Shown: positions 36,194 through 48,365 of the stretch, piece after piece
How the letters are laid out: the number at the start of each line of letters is the position of its first letter
Numbering within the stretch: position 1 is the first letter of the stretch
Assembly: GCA_001632435.1 (NCBI GenBank)
Contig: KV423916.1
Location: forward strand, 310,001-374,000
Direction: 5' to 3'
Source of the DNA: Calocera cornea HHB12733
Taxonomy: Eukaryota > Basidiomycota > Dacrymycetes > Dacrymycetales > Dacrymycetaceae
Length of the DNA stretch: 64,000 bases
Notes under the pieces: generated by a model
What the model saw: only the letters and a program-made list of their open reading frames with translations
What the model was told of the DNA's origin: nothing
Databases searched by the model: none
Position numbers and translations under genes: made by a program

Positions 36194-36991
36194 CTAGTCG
36201 AAGGAGGGCCCAGCAGCGAGCACGTCCGCGCTGACGACGTCCTCGTACAGGCGGAAGGCCTTCTGGAACATGCCGCCGAGCTTGTCCGCTTCGCGCTCGA
36301 ACGCCTCGGGGTCGCGCCACGCGCGGGCCGGGTTGAGCAGCTCGTCGGGCACGCCGGGGACATGCCGTGGGACTGAGAGGTTGAAGATCGGGAAGTTCTC
36401 GAACTGGGCGTCGGGAGAGTCGAAGAAGCCCGAGTGGACGGCGTCGACGATGGCGCGGGTGTACTTGAGCGGGCAGCGCTTGCCCGAGGCCGGGTTCGAC
36501 TCGGGCCCGTACTTGCCGCCGGTCCAGCCGGTGTTGATCAGGTAGCAGGATGTGTTGTGCTTGGCCATGCGCTCGGCGAGCATCTTGGCGTAGCGGCTCG
36601 GGTGGAGGACGATGAAGGGGGCGGAGTAGCAGGTGGAGAAGGTCGGGATGGGCTCGAGTACACCGTCCTCCGTGCCGGGCGTCTTGGACGTGTAGCCGGC
36701 GATGAAGTGGTACTGCGCCTGCTCGGGGGTGAGCTTGCTGATGGGCGGGAGGACGCCGTACGCGTCGCACGTCAGCATGATGATGTTGCTTGGCTGGCGG
36801 GTAGACAGGCACGGGATCTTGGCGCTCGGGATGAACTCGATCGGGTACGCGCAGCGCGTGTTCTCCGTGATCGAGACGTCGTCGTAGTCGGGCGTGCGGT
36901 TGCGCGGGTCGAAGACGACGTTCTCGAGCACGGAGCCGAACTTGATCGCGTTGAAGATCTCGGGCTCCTTCTCGGCGGAGAGGTTGATGCA

Positions 36992-37024
<33 letters not shown>

Positions 37025-38091
37025 ACCCGAGTCGGACCACACGTGCTCGTCGTCCCCGATGAGCATGCGCTTGGGGTCGGCGGACAGGGTCGTCTTGCCC
37101 GTGCCGGACAGACCGAAGAAGAGGGTGACGTCGCCCTTCTCGCGGCCCTCATTGCACGAGGAGTGGAGCGAGAGCTGGCCGAACTTGACCGGCATCAGGT
37201 AGTGCATGACGGAGAAGATGCCCTTCTTCATCTCGCCGGCGTACTCGGTGCCGAGGATGACCATCTCCATGCGCTTGAAGTTGATCTCGACCGAGGTCGT
37301 CGAGGTCATCCCGGCGGTGAAGCGGTTGGCGGGGAACTGTCCAGCGTTGTAGATGATGAAGTCGGGCTCGCCGAAGTTCTTGAGCTCCTCGGCGGTGGGA
37401 CGGATCAGCATGTTGTTCTGCACACTAGTGAGTATCGGTTAGAGCAGCGGGAGCGGTGCTCACCATGAACAACGCGTGGTAGGCGCGCGCGCAGATGACG
37501 CGGACCTTGATGCGGTACTTGGGGTCCCAGCCTGCGTAGCCGTCGAAGACGTAGACGAGCTCACGTGTGTTGAGGTAGTCAATGGCACGCTCGCGGTTGA
37601 TCTCAAAGGTGTCTGCAGCAGAGTTGCTCAGCACCCGACGCTCCGACGCCGATAAGAAGGCACTCACGCTCGTCCATCTTGATGTTGACGGGTCCCCACC
37701 ACACCTGGTCCCTGCTCGTCTCCTCATAGACGATACGCTTGTCCTTGGGGGAGCGGCCGGTCTTCTTACCAGAGAAGTTGATTAGCGCGCCCGAGTCGGC
37801 AAGGACAGCGCCCTCGTTGCGGACTGCCTCCTCGTAGAGCTGGGCTACGGGGGCGTTGCGGCGGAGGTGGATGCGCTCCATGTCGAATCCGGCCTGGGAG
37901 AAGTACTCGAGGTCGCGGCCGATGACTGTATGAGTCGCGGTGTCAGCAAGCGTCTGCGACGAGGAGGTGAAGGCTCACGTACACGAGTTGGGGTGCTCCT
38001 CGTCATGGCTGAAGGCTGTGGGGGACATGGCTGCGAGGTTTGTGGACGAAGTGGGGCGGGAGTGGCCGAGGAAGGGGTTCATGAAAGCCAT
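36194..38091 (-). CDS. PCK1: Phosphoenolpyruvate carboxykinase (ATP)
   Basis: Gluconeogenic enzyme turning oxaloacetate plus ATP into PEP, CO2 and ADP in the cytosol. Exons 38091-37983, 37925-37668, 37612-37464, 37417-36194; 579 aa. Visible: [36 protein letters not shown] region ([15 protein letters not shown]), the Arg-rich substrate site near [12 protein letters not shown]-loop [13 protein letters not shown], metal/kinase-2 loop [20 protein letters not shown], and [10 protein letters not shown] with the following Arg region. Very strong third-position GC suggests high expression. A transposon inserted about 0.57 kb upstream of this start. Fungal PCK genes are normally glucose-repressed; I see no site that proves it here. 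Confidence 0.96.
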
Positions 38092-38655
38092 CGTGCGTGT
38101 TGTGCGGGGTCGGCGGGGTTTAAGTAGGTTGGCAGAGAGCGGGCCGGGCGTGTGACGTGCGTGCGAAGCTTGTGTGGAGTCGGGCGGGCGCGATCAGTTC
38201 TCCCGGGGCGGTGGTTGTCTCGGACCTTGTGCCTTTGCCTGCTCGTGTGCGTGCGAACAGGAGATCAGAAAGCGGGGCAGAAGAGGCTGTTGCCTGCCAA
38301 CACCCTCCCAGACAGCAGCCTTATATACACCGGACCGCATGACAATCCCCCTTTCGCGCTGTATCAAGCACAACGCAGCACGGAGCAGCTCGCAGAGAGC
38401 GATCGTCGCTTTGGCAGGCGGGCAAGGCGCGTGAGGGCCCTGGCCGCCACACGCGGGGCAGCCCGGGTCATCCCTCGCGCGCCCTCCGTGCGGGGCAGCG
38501 GGATCAGAACACTCATGAACAAGCCTGCACTCGGAGCTCCTCGGGTGCACTTGGGTCCCGGCTCCACCCGTCATGTGCGAATTCACTTGGACGCAGCAGG
38601 GAGGCCAGGCGACTGCCGAGCGGGCCGGCACCTTGTCAATCGATGAGGGCATCGC
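38092..38655 (-). promoter_or_regulatory. PCK1 upstream region, truncated by transposon insertion
   Basis: The intergenic sequence left between PCK1 and the insertion point. A TATATAA on the minus strand (about 38321-38327) lies about 230 bp before the start codon. Upstream elements beyond 38663 have been pushed 21.5 kb away by the insertion. Confidence 0.4.
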
Positions 38656-38663
38656 AGATAGGC
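38656..38663. repeat. Left target-site duplication AGATAGGC
   Basis: Eight bases immediately before the left TIR, matching 60209-60216 exactly. Confidence 0.93.
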
Positions 38664-38828
38664 CACCCTAGGCAGCCATCCGGACAGACCAAATAGGCCC
38701 CTTGAACCTGTGGGACGTGACAGGCCTGTTAGGGGTCCTACCTGGACAGATCTGGCCGGGTTGTGGTCTCCCGTCAGCCAGACCACTCGGACCAGATCTG
38801 GCTGAGCCAGACCAGATCTGGTCTGCTT
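38664..38828 (+). repeat. Left terminal inverted repeat, 165 bp
   Basis: Starts CACCCTAGG and ends at CTGCTT. Contains CCAGATCTGG at 38792-38801 and again inside an 18 bp perfect palindrome CAGACCAGATCTGGTCTG at 38808-38825. These are likely transposase binding sites (inference). Confidence 0.95.
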
Positions 38829-39131
38829 GTCACCCCCTGGTTAGGTAGCCGGTTAGCCGGACAAGCCTCGATAGGCCCGTACATACTGTACATACAGACT
38901 CTGTAAGCCCGTCTGGCTTTGATTTGTTGTCTTCTCCGCCGTACGTACGTTCGTCGATCTCTCATCCCGTCCGCTCCCTGGCACTCGTTACACTCATCCT
39001 ATAGAAGAGTCATGGAATTCGTATTGCTCATACGGTACGGTACAGGTGTGATAAACGAGTGAATGACCGCCTGCCGACGCTAAAGAGTGACCGAAGTTGG
39101 AAAAGACAAAGGATATCATTTGGCGAGGATA
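38829..39131. other. Left subterminal region of the element
   Basis: Gene-free. Contains CCGG-flanked short repeats near 38840-38860 and a GTACGTACGTT run at 38941. Confidence 0.5.
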
Positions 39132-40162
39132 TCACACGTGCGTGTCCTCGCCCTTTTCCGCGAGATATTGCTTGGGCGTCATGCCCGTCAGCCAGAGGCA
39201 GAACACAGTGACTGACAGGTCATTAGCGACGCGTCCGTCCGTACGAGCCGATGTACGTACGAAAACCGTAGATGAGGCCGGGCCAGTGCTCCTTTGCCTG
39301 GCTCTTCGCGAGGCGCCAGGACGCCACGATTGCGAGGAGCAGAAGACCGAAGAGCAGCTTGACCGTGCCGCCGGCGCCGAGCTCGTACAGCCGGCGGCCG
39401 TCCCACCAACCGTGCACGCGACCCTTGGTGCGGGGACCGCAGCATCCGAGAGCCTTGAAGCCGCGACCGAAGGCGGCGTAACCTTCGCTCGCACCCGCAT
39501 CCATTGCCTGGACAAGCGTACGGCCTTTGTTCGGCGCAGCCTCCAGCTCGCCCTCGGCCTGCCCATCGGTGCTTCCCTCGGTCGTACCCGCACCAGCCTC
39601 GGAAGTCGGCTGGGGGGTGGGCGCCGCCATCGCCATGTTCGTGTCGGGCGTATGGAGGTTCAGGATGTGAGCCTGCGAGGACTCGTCAGCAAGCTGTACT
39701 TACGGTGCGCGCATCTTGCATTCGTCTGACCGCTCGTACAGACAAGCGGTACGAACAGTCTACAAATGCGCGTGCGAAAGAGCGACGCACCAAAAGCCCC
39801 GACTCGAGCGCTCCCAAGTCCACATCCTCAACGCCCTCGGCATGGCGGATGCTCTCGGTTGCCCCATTACGAAGCCTGGCATGCATGCGACGCATACGCA
39901 CTTCCGACCACTCCTCAACCGACAGCTCAGCCCTCACCATCCCCCCACCAAGGTACTGAACGCCGTACAAGTCGTCGGCTGTGTATTCGGGCGCGGTCGC
40001 GAACGAGTCGGCGTAGTCCGTACGGACGCCCTCTTGATGCCCCTCGAGGGCGAACTTGCTTCCCTCGCGGCCCGTGACCGAGGCCATGGCTGCTTTCTTC
40101 TTGACAGCCAGCAGGGGAAGACCCCCACCGCCATCCGTCATCTGCTCGGTGCTTGTGCTCAT
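39132..40162 (-). CDS. Cargo gene 1: hypothetical protein with two C-terminal membrane helices
   Basis: Unrecognised family. Exons 40162-39704, 39609-39261, 39211-39132 give 295 aa. An alternative 31-nt first intron (39673-39703) would give 316 aa; I prefer 94 nt because 31 is below a plausible intron size. The N-terminal half is charged and soluble (MSTSTEQMTDGGGGLPLLAV start). Near the C-terminus is a clear hydrophobic helix (VKLLFGLLLLAIVASWRLA), and a second (LTVFCLWLTGM) appears only after splicing the last intron, which supports the model. The tail is KQYLAEKGEDTHV. Location suggests a membrane role, unusual for transposon cargo. Confidence 0.6.
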
Positions 40163-40567
40163 CGATTTCTTGCCAGTCGTACGGATGTCGATGTGAATGA
40201 GAAAGAGGGATGAGAGACGCTGGCAGTGGCGGAGGCGGATCCCTTACCGCGTCCGGATGCAGATTTCGCGTGCCACGTGTTTCCCCGTGGGCAGAGTGGA
40301 CGTCCACCTCGAGGCGCTGATATCTTCCACGCCGTAGTGGACTTTATTTTTCGGATAGGCTGGACTATGCATACTTGTGGTCTGTCCGTACGACCTTCTG
40401 CTTGAATTCGTACCGAGTTTCCACACGTACAACGGGGCAAACCAATTAAATCCACCCCATTCTTCAACCCAACAGCGTCGTACACGGCCGCACGCACGGG
40501 AATTTGGGCGCTTCAGTCACATGACCACCTCGGGATCTGACTTTGTCTCGCTGGCGAGCGGATCCAG
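40163..40567. other. Divergent spacer between cargo genes 1 and 2
   Basis: No gene seen. Likely bidirectional promoter region. Confidence 0.4.
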
Positions 40568-41730
40568 ATGCCCGCCCCCTTCCATCAAACGACCACTATA
40601 CCTTCCTCTTACTTTCGCTACGGAGTCGAAACTCACTCAGCTGACGAAAGCACGTCCGCCTGCCCTCAGCTCGTACGTACGTCTCCTCGTATTGTCTGTG
40701 TTTGGACAGTGTCTTATTTGTGTCCTGCCAGCTGGTGCAATCCTGGCGCCATGGAGCCCTCTCTTCCCTCTAACCGGCCTCGCATCCTCTCATCCGGCCA
40801 TTCTTCCCTTCCCTTGTCCACCCATCTCCCTGACATCCAAGGTGGTGAGCATGTCTCTAATTTCACCTGTATCCCACGGTCTGACAACCTCTGTCAGACT
40901 CGTCTGGTGTCCTGCGGCTTCATCTTCCCCAAGGCCCTGGCGCGCCAGTCGATGCGACACGCCAGGGCGAATCCAGCTTCAGCCCCTGCCCTGACACACC
41001 CATAGTCAGCACGGCCGCCGTCACAGCGGCCACACCCGACGTCCATGGTGAAAATGCGTCGAGCGAGGGGTACAAACATATTACACCAAACCGTCCGGCG
41101 GACCGTGCTCCCGTCGGAACGGCTGTCATCTGCCGTACGACCCATCCAAAGGTGTTAAAGAAAGTCGCCCTCAATGATCTCTACCTACGTCTGAAGGCCG
41201 ATCCATACGCCATGGCCAGTCTCCCCCCTGTGCGGGCGCGTCTGGCCGTGCAGGGCTGTGCACCTCACCCAGACCATGCCTATGTCCAACCACCTCCCGG
41301 CTACGATCCTAGCTGGGCTGTCGAGTTCGGCAACCAACGCGAACCAGATCTGCCTCCGTACGAACTTCCTTCCACGTCGATCGTTCCTGGTGGCGTCAAG
41401 ATTTCCAAGACTAGTCGACAGTCGGAACCTCTCACCCCAGCCTCCGTACAGTCAGACCAGGATCTTTCGAGGCATGCTGAAGGAGAGTCTGAGCCGGACG
41501 AGTACGACCAAGGGTACGCGCAGGGCCGGGAGGAGATCATTCTGCTCGTCTCTCGCGGCCTCCACCTTTCCAATGAACTCGTGGCCCTTGGCACCAGGTA
41601 CCGGGATATCGCGTACGAATGGCTCAACCACATGTTTGCCGCCCACCCGTCCGACGCAGCCCTCCATACACACAATCCCCAGCTTTCTCTGAGCACCGCA
41701 GACAGTGGGACCATGTCGGTCCATCTGTAG
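40568..41730 (+). CDS. Cargo gene 2: hypothetical protein
   Basis: Unrecognised. Exons 40568-40844 and 40898-41730 give 369 aa, with the GTGAGC donor and GTCAG acceptor in phase. The N-terminus is Ser/Pro-rich. The second exon carries KKVALNDLYLRLKADPYAMA, an acidic linker (GESEPDEYDQGYAQGREE) and a helical segment (LHLSNELVALGTRYRDIAYE). An alternative first exon from the ATG at 40521, spliced at a GTACGT near 40674, also keeps phase. No catalytic motif seen. Confidence 0.5.
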
Positions 41731-42952
41731 TTCCCTATCCTTCCTCATCTTGCTTATGGCCATATGCCTCTATGCCTCTTTCTCTACTCCAGAAGGCCTC
41801 TTCTGATGCCTTGCCCCACTCCTTTGTATCTCCGCCTGTATGGCCGTACATTCCCTCGTCGTACAAACATTGCCAGCTGAATTCATATCACAAGTGATGA
41901 TGCGGAGGCTGACCGCGCGGCATCAAACGGCAGCGAGCGCATTACACACCAGCGCATGCCTTATCCATCTTGTTCAGGAGCCGCTTTGACCCGAATCACT
42001 TACGTCCGTATGTCTCTACGGACTAGCTCAGCACCTCAATAGTGTCCTCCTATGCATCTGATCGTGCGTCCGACGTCTTGCTGCCACGATGCCACCCCTG
42101 GCCCTTTCATGACCAGATCTGATCACGCAGCCTCCGCTCCCTCGCCCCCACATCTCGTCGACATCAAGGTCCCCTGTCTTTCCCATCCCTCTCGTCCACC
42201 TTTAAACGGCGCAACTCACTCCCAATACTGGTTCGCGACCGCTCTGTTCGTCCCGTACGCTCGTTTGGGGGCGCATGTACACCACAACGACTACATGCAC
42301 GTACACCACAGGACTACATGTACGCCCGATATCCACGGCGACCAGGCGTCGTCTTCTTCCCCTCAGCTGTGCACCATTCATTGAAACCACCTTGTCGGCT
42401 GTGTCTTCCTTCCTAATACGCGCTTTCTGCCATGGTTCTCCCACGTACGGCGATCGGACTGTCCACCTCCTTTCTCCGCCGACGGATACTCGCACCCGGC
42501 TAGTCTTCTCTTCCGGCTGTTTGCAACCAGATGTCTCACCAAGCCCCTGTTGAGTGTTGAGTCATCTCTTCTATGTCCATGACTCGCCGGCTGTTATTCG
42601 GGTCCGGCGTCGCACTCTTCTTCTCGTGAGTCATCGATCAGCGCCACGTGCCATGTCACGTCCGTACGTCTGTTTGTCACTGTCTTTTCTGACTTCTTAT
42701 CCAATCCAAGAGCTTCTTCTCCTATTTTCCGACCCACTTTCAGGACATTTACCAGCGCCGATGTCCTCCGAACATCCGTTCTCAGGTTACAGTCGTTGTT
42801 TTTCCCCTGAGTGTACGAACATCTTGACTCCGTACTGTCACGCTCCTATACGCCAGTGTAAGCCTATAAAACCCCGCCGTCTGGTCGTATCTTCTCATCC
42901 CCCACCTCTCAGAAACTCCCCATCATTCAACTCGCCGCCCCAGCATTACACG
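41731..42952. other. Long spacer between cargo genes 2 and 3
   Basis: 1.2 kb, low-complexity and Ser/Pro/Thr-biased in several frames, without a supportable gene. A short imperfect duplication (GTACACCACA...GACTACATG) lies at about 42277-42320. Confidence 0.45.
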
Positions 42953-44577
42953 ATGGCGCCCGTACGGACGCCGCATGCATCCATCTCCGCTGAACTAAAC
43001 CGAAACTCCGTGTATCCGTCCGCTCGGCCCACCCTGGCCTCTCCGCCGTCCCCTCCCCTCAGTCCTCAAGTGGCTAGTCAGCATGCTTCTCGCATGTTGA
43101 CTTTGCCTGGAAGCCTTCTCCGTCCTCACATTTCCGACCATCCAGCGGCGACCAGCGCACGGACGACCATCCAAGCTGGTCTTCACACTATCGACCACAC
43201 CACATCCCGGCTCGAGCCCCTCCCGTGGTCCGCGCCAGCCGACGATGAAAGCGACGTACCTTTGGAAGACGATGCCGTCGAGAACGCACCTAAGGACGCG
43301 GCGAGCGTCCGGGAGCAACGAGTCGCCCGTATAGCCGCCCTGAAGAAGAGTATTGAGCATATGGTACGCAACCCAGTACCGGTCGACCAGTGGGCCGTAC
43401 GATACTTCTTTCGCGGCAAATTCCGGGATACTGTCAATGTCTGTCGCCACCTGCGAGCTTCCAAGGTCTTCAAGAGTACGGTCGAACGTCCGGGAGAAGC
43501 CTATCACAGTGAGCGTTCTACTGGTCGTTCTTAGCATTTCAGGCTCACGACGGCTCTCAGAATGTCAATGGAGCGACACCCCTTTTGACTGTAAATTCTG
43601 GGGTATGCCCTACTTTCCCAATGTCCGTCTGTATGCGCTAATGTTACCGTACGCAGACACTCTTGCGTTCACGGAGCAACATCGTCTTCTCGGCCAAGGC
43701 ATGCAATTAAGGAGCATGGCCGACTATCCGGCTGGCTACGGTCCCACGGTCCCCCTTCCTGAAGGTATCTGCTGCAAGAAGCCCATTCGCCTCAATCCTT
43801 TGAAGCAGTTGCGCATCGAACTAGCGAATGAGGAAAGCAGGTTGAAGTATGAGGACCTAAATGATGCCATCCGTACATCTCGCGAAGAAGGGGCAGCGGC
43901 GCGCGCAGCAGCCTTGCCTCAAGAACGTAAGCGTACGGACTTGCCTGCGCAAAGGTCCGCCTCCCCGGGCAAGCGTCCTCGGCCTGAAGACCTTGATGAG
44001 GAGGCTCAGGCATCTTCCTCGCACCAGAGGCGGACGCTTCACATCGATGTACGTACCGCCGTTCATCCCCTCATGTCTATAGGGTCATAGTTGTTTACAG
44101 GCGCATGCTCCACGTACGCCGCAGGAATCCGAACAGCCACCACGAAGCACCTTCCATATGGTCGATCACACGGTCAGCGACACTTTCACGAGCCCGGCCA
44201 GTCACCCGCCGTCAAACTCTCAGCCGTCTGGACGTACAAACGCCCCTCTTGCTCAGTCAGTGGTCCCCCCTCCCCAGCCCATCAATCCCCCTCCCCAGCC
44301 CATCAATCCCCCTCCCCAGCCCATCCCTCCCCCTCCCCAGACCATCAATCCTCCTCCCCAGACCATGATCGATCGTCCGTTGACTCCGACTACCCCCCAG
44401 TCGCCCGAGGAGAAACTCGCCCACATCTACGCTCTGACTCAACGGCTTCAGTATCTTTTGGAGAGCGGCATCTCCTTCGGGCCCCAACCTCCGTCTCCCG
44501 CCCCTGTTCGTGAGCCCACACCTTGGGAGTTGCTTCAGGAACAAGCGGGCAGCCTTCCCGATGGCCGTTCGTCCTGA
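42953..44577 (+). CDS. Cargo gene 3: hypothetical protein with Pro-rich repeats
   Basis: Unrecognised. Exons 42953-43508, 43561-43602, 43657-44048, 44101-44577 give 488 aa; all splice phases close. Ser/Pro-rich N-terminus, then an aromatic/charged block (QWAVRYFFRGKFRDTVNVCR), a Cys-containing stretch after splicing (KCQWSDTPFDCKFW), ICCKKPIRLNPLKQLRIELA, a helical charged region (YEDLNDAIRTSREEGAAARA) with a basic SPGKRPRPEDL that may be a nuclear signal, five PPPQPIN-type heptads, and a helical end (EEKLAHIYALTQRLQYLLES). Looks like a nuclear regulatory or structural protein, but that is only inference. Confidence 0.6.
44266..44371 (+). repeat. Five 21 bp in-frame repeats coding PPPQPIN
   Basis: Coding minisatellite inside cargo gene 3; unit CCCCCTCCCCAGCCCATCAA plus T, with the last units slightly diverged. 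Confidence 0.8.
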
Positions 44578-45000
44578 TGGACGGCCGTACAATTGCATGT
44601 CCGTGGATACGCGTGCTGCTCAGCGAAGTGGGTATTAACTTATGAGATTGTTGATATGCGCTGCCCGTGAATATAACCGTTTGCCTTGCGTACTGCTGTA
44701 CTGTATGGTGTGCCCTCGGCAGCACATTCGCTGTACACCTTACCTTCCGTACGGGTGACAGGGATTGTCCCGCCTCCGAAACGCCTGCCATTCCCTGCAG
44801 GCCTTGTACGGAAGCATGCTGCTTCCCCATACATAGTACATCACGTGCGGCCATGCAATGTTTACACCGACGCGTGGCGCGCGTCGACAAGATCACGCTT
44901 GCCTCCGGGCATTCCGTCCTCTTCGCGTCATCCATCTCTCTCTCTTTCCTTTCTTGGCCGCGCCAGTCCTTGTACTGTCCGCCCGTCCATCCATCGCTCT
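44578..45000. other. Spacer between cargo genes 3 and 4
   Basis: No gene seen. Confidence 0.4.
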
Positions 45001-48000
45001 ATGGCGCAGTATACTTTGGGCTTTGAATATCTGGGCAGCGATCGGTTAGCCCGACCTGCTCCACCTTCCAACCAGCTGGGCTCTTTTGAGCCCCAAAACG
45101 ACATCCAACGCTTTTTGGAGAGCAGAGCCATGTTTCCCGCCCGTGCGTCCCAACTCGGCCGTGTGCGCACCGACTGTATGTCTCATCAGGCTAGTAGAAT
45201 CTACGCCTTTAAAGGACAAACGACCGTCCGTACCCCATCCCGTTGGTTCGTTCGGCCCCTCTGAACCCAATGCCTTACCCGTCTCACTCACGGTCTTTTC
45301 TTAGCGGTTGGCCCAACGTCCCTTAGTGAACGGCGTATGTTCGTCCAAGCGCCCCAAGGACCTCTCACTCATCCCCTCATTAGCCGTCAACCGTGCGTCC
45401 GTGACCCACGCGCCAACCCCTTCCCGCTTCGTACCGGAAACGCCCGGAGCTTGGTCCGGCGCCAGTATGCAGAGCGTGCTATCGGATCTGTTCCCTCCCT
45501 CCACATCCACGGACCTTTTCGATCTGGGACAGCTTGCTCTCAATGTTGGGATCTCCCCCTGTTCGCAATTATCGCCACATGAAGGTCTCCCAGGGATGCA
45601 GACCTCCGATTCGTCCATATCGTCCATTTCCACGGACATGCAATATCTGAACGACGCTATTGCCAAAATGGGCGAACCATACATATTCCAGCCAGCAGCG
45701 ACCCCTGGCCCTCGCGCGACTTCCTCGGGCGATTCCTTCCTCCCGCCTCGTACGCCCGAAAATACCGCATCCAACCCCGAAGGACCGTACGCTTCGCGCA
45801 TTCCGGCATGGACCGGCGCTTATGAGGAGTGGCGACTCGCATCCCATTGGGATGCTCCTCCTTCCTTTGTGGATCTCTCTCTGTCCGGCGGCGACGTCCC
45901 GCCCATCGCACCCCTGCCCTCTGGGTTCACCGATTCGTCCGAACGCCAGGCCGCTGCACCACCAACAACTTCCCCACCACCCCATTCATCCGTTCCCGTC
46001 TACCCCCTCCATTCACGAAACGGCCGGGGTGGTGACCCACCTCCATCGGAGGACGGCTCGCCCGCCTCTTCGTCGTCTCCTGATGCAGCGGCGTCCGACG
46101 CCGAATCGGAGCACACTTCTGATTCAAGTGACAAAGAACCCGCGGAGCACGACGTCCGTCCGAGCCAAGATGCCGAGTTTTGGGGGGCCAAGCTGCCTGA
46201 TGGCACTCAGGAAGACGAGGAAGACGAGGAAGCGGATGCGAAGGAATTTCAAGCGCGCGCTCGAGCCTTGGCATCTGCATACTATCAACATCGTTACCCG
46301 CATGCCGGAGGCTCTCTCCCTGCGGACGGCCGGACGGCGATCAAGTTTGCCCGCCAAATGGTTCGGGGTTTGATCGAGTTCATCTGTGAACAATACAATC
46401 TTCAGCAACAGAGGGTGTGGAAGGAAGTGGGAGCCTTCGTGGGGTGGGCCCGTGGCTTGAATGCGTGGAATATGTTTCAACGCAAATGGCGCGACGATCT
46501 CCCTCCTGGAAGTACGTCCCGGCCTTCCGTCTCTTCGTACACCTATGTTGACGACCGTACAGCGCCGTTTGATCATGAAGCATGCCACGCCGCGTACATC
46601 GAAGAAGCGTCCAACGATCCTGTTGAATTTCACTCCCGCTTGTCCGCCTGGCACGAGGCTCACACAGCGCCGGACGGACGGGACTTGTTGCCGTCCGAGC
46701 GGGCCAAACTCATGGACCAGCTACTCAAAGCATCAACGTACATGGTATGAGAGATGTTGCAATATCCTTCATCAGGGTTGACTTGGCTGCAGTTCTCGAT
46801 GTACGATCGGACGTGTCATATCGGTGCTCGCCTCGAAGTGGGATCTCTTCATCCGTTAGAAGGCGAAACCATGTACCATGTGTACGAGACGAAGAGTATG
46901 CAAGGGGTGAGTCAAGACGACCAGATGTCTGCATGTGCTCATGTGGAGCAAAGTATACGAACTTTGCGTACAAACGCACGCATGCGGGTTGCAAGATTGC
47001 ATGGGTGGCCTTCGCCGCGTACGTTACGTACGCAGTGACATCGTAGCCTCCCAGTCACTGATGCCCTCTACAGGAAGCGCGCGCATGCTTTGGTGAACAA
47101 TCCCCCCCCCCCCACAGTGGATCGCAGAGTACCACAGAATATGCGGTCCGCGCGTGCTGAGATTCAGTCTGCCGGTCGCGCGCTTGCTCGTATGTCCAAT
47201 CGGCATTCTTGCGTGCGAGTAAAGCTCATGATTTGGTGAAGATCAGATAGTCCTGTTGTCACATCCTCATGCCGATCAGCCAAACAGCTGTCCGTGGCGG
47301 TCGCGATGGAATCAGCAAGCTCTCAAATATCGGTGTACCATATTCAATTGGCCCGATGAAGGTCCTTTACCCCACCAGCTCTCTCGCGAGCTGCAGAACA
47401 GTGTGGAAGGTGAGATCACCCCCATCTGGCGGGCATTCACCTCTGTGGTGCCTTCTCAAGCCCTGTACGTCAAGGCGTGGACGGATGGTACGGCCTCTAC
47501 CGCGTTGCCTGGCTTTGAGATCTAACCTCCTGTAGCGGCCGTCCAGAATCCACAGCGGGAGAATCCTCCACTGATCGTCACCGTCAGCGGTCGCCGCTGG
47601 ACTTGGCAAGATGAGCAGGGCCGTCTGGCCGGTAACATCGCGGAAGAACCCATGCCGCAGTCGATGGTACCCGAAGCGCCCCAGAGTACAGCCGTACAGA
47701 AGACCGTCCAACACCGCACTGGAAAGCCCAAAAGGAAGCTCCGCGATGCCCACAAGCGCGATGCCCCCAAGACTGCACCCTCTCCCCCAGGGCCTCTGCG
47801 CCAAGCCGTGCGGACGGACGTGGTGCCGTCCGACCTCCGATCCTTGACGACGGAATCTCCGGCTCGCGAAGTATCCCACTCTCCTCCCCGCATAGCATTG
47901 AAGAGGAAGGCACTTGATACGGACGCGGCGCCTTTGCAGGGGGACAAGTCGACGGACCCACCGCCCGGACGCCGTCGACGTCTGGATGGGCGAGGTGGCA

Positions 48001-48365
48001 GGTCACATACGCGCTCCTCACGTGAAGATCCCGAAGCTGAGCCTCCCAGTCAGGCAGTCGGAGCACCAGTACAACGTGACCCGGTCGCTGCGTCCCAACC
48101 GTCCGCGCGTCCAACTGGTGCCCACCCGGTAACCCTGCCTTCCTTCCGCGAGCTCGACAGTATGGTCGCTACCCATGGTTCGCCTCCCCCGTCATGGAAC
48201 CAGTCCGCGATTGGGGAGGCTGCGATGTCCCCCAGACGCTACGATGTGCCGGTGTACGACCCTGGCCCTCCCCTCCCTGACGCTGGCCTTACGTTGAAAT
48301 CACAACAGCGGCCCCGGCGACCGGGACCAACGTACGCTACGGTCTCCACTCATGCAGGGCGATAA
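45001..48365 (+). CDS. Cargo gene 4: large hypothetical protein
   Basis: Unrecognised, about 990 aa. Secure exons: 45305-46744, 46793-46906, 46954-47018, 47074-47189, 47242-47487, 47536-48365, all in phase. The 47190-47241 intron uses an AAG acceptor. The first exon is less certain; 45001-45162 (MAQYTLGFEYLGSDRLARPA) joins in phase 0. Features: acidic low-complexity stretch (DGTQEDEEDEEADAKEFQAR), a conserved-looking helical domain (GRTAIKFARQMVRGLIEFIC, WARGLNAWNMFQRKWRDD), a Trp/Pro-rich block (CTIFNWPDEGPLPHQLSREL), and a basic tail (GKPKRKLRDAHKRDAPK) with probable nuclear signals. A run of 12 C at 47102-47113 codes PPPP and is slippage-prone. Confidence 0.6.

Noticed and set aside
36434..37468. 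Open frame of 344 codons on the plus strand across PCK1
   Set aside because: Exactly antisense to the strongly GC3-biased PCK1 exon; no domain. A by-product of the biased codons on the other strand.
39673..39703. 31-nt intron in cargo gene 1
   Set aside because: Keeps phase, but a branch point 13 nt from the donor and a 31-nt length are implausible. The in-phase 94-nt alternative ending at a C-rich CCCCAG (39610) is preferred.
43509..43542. 34-nt intron in cargo gene 3
   Set aside because: Too short; an acceptor 18 nt further (43560) keeps the same frame and gives a normal 52-nt intron.
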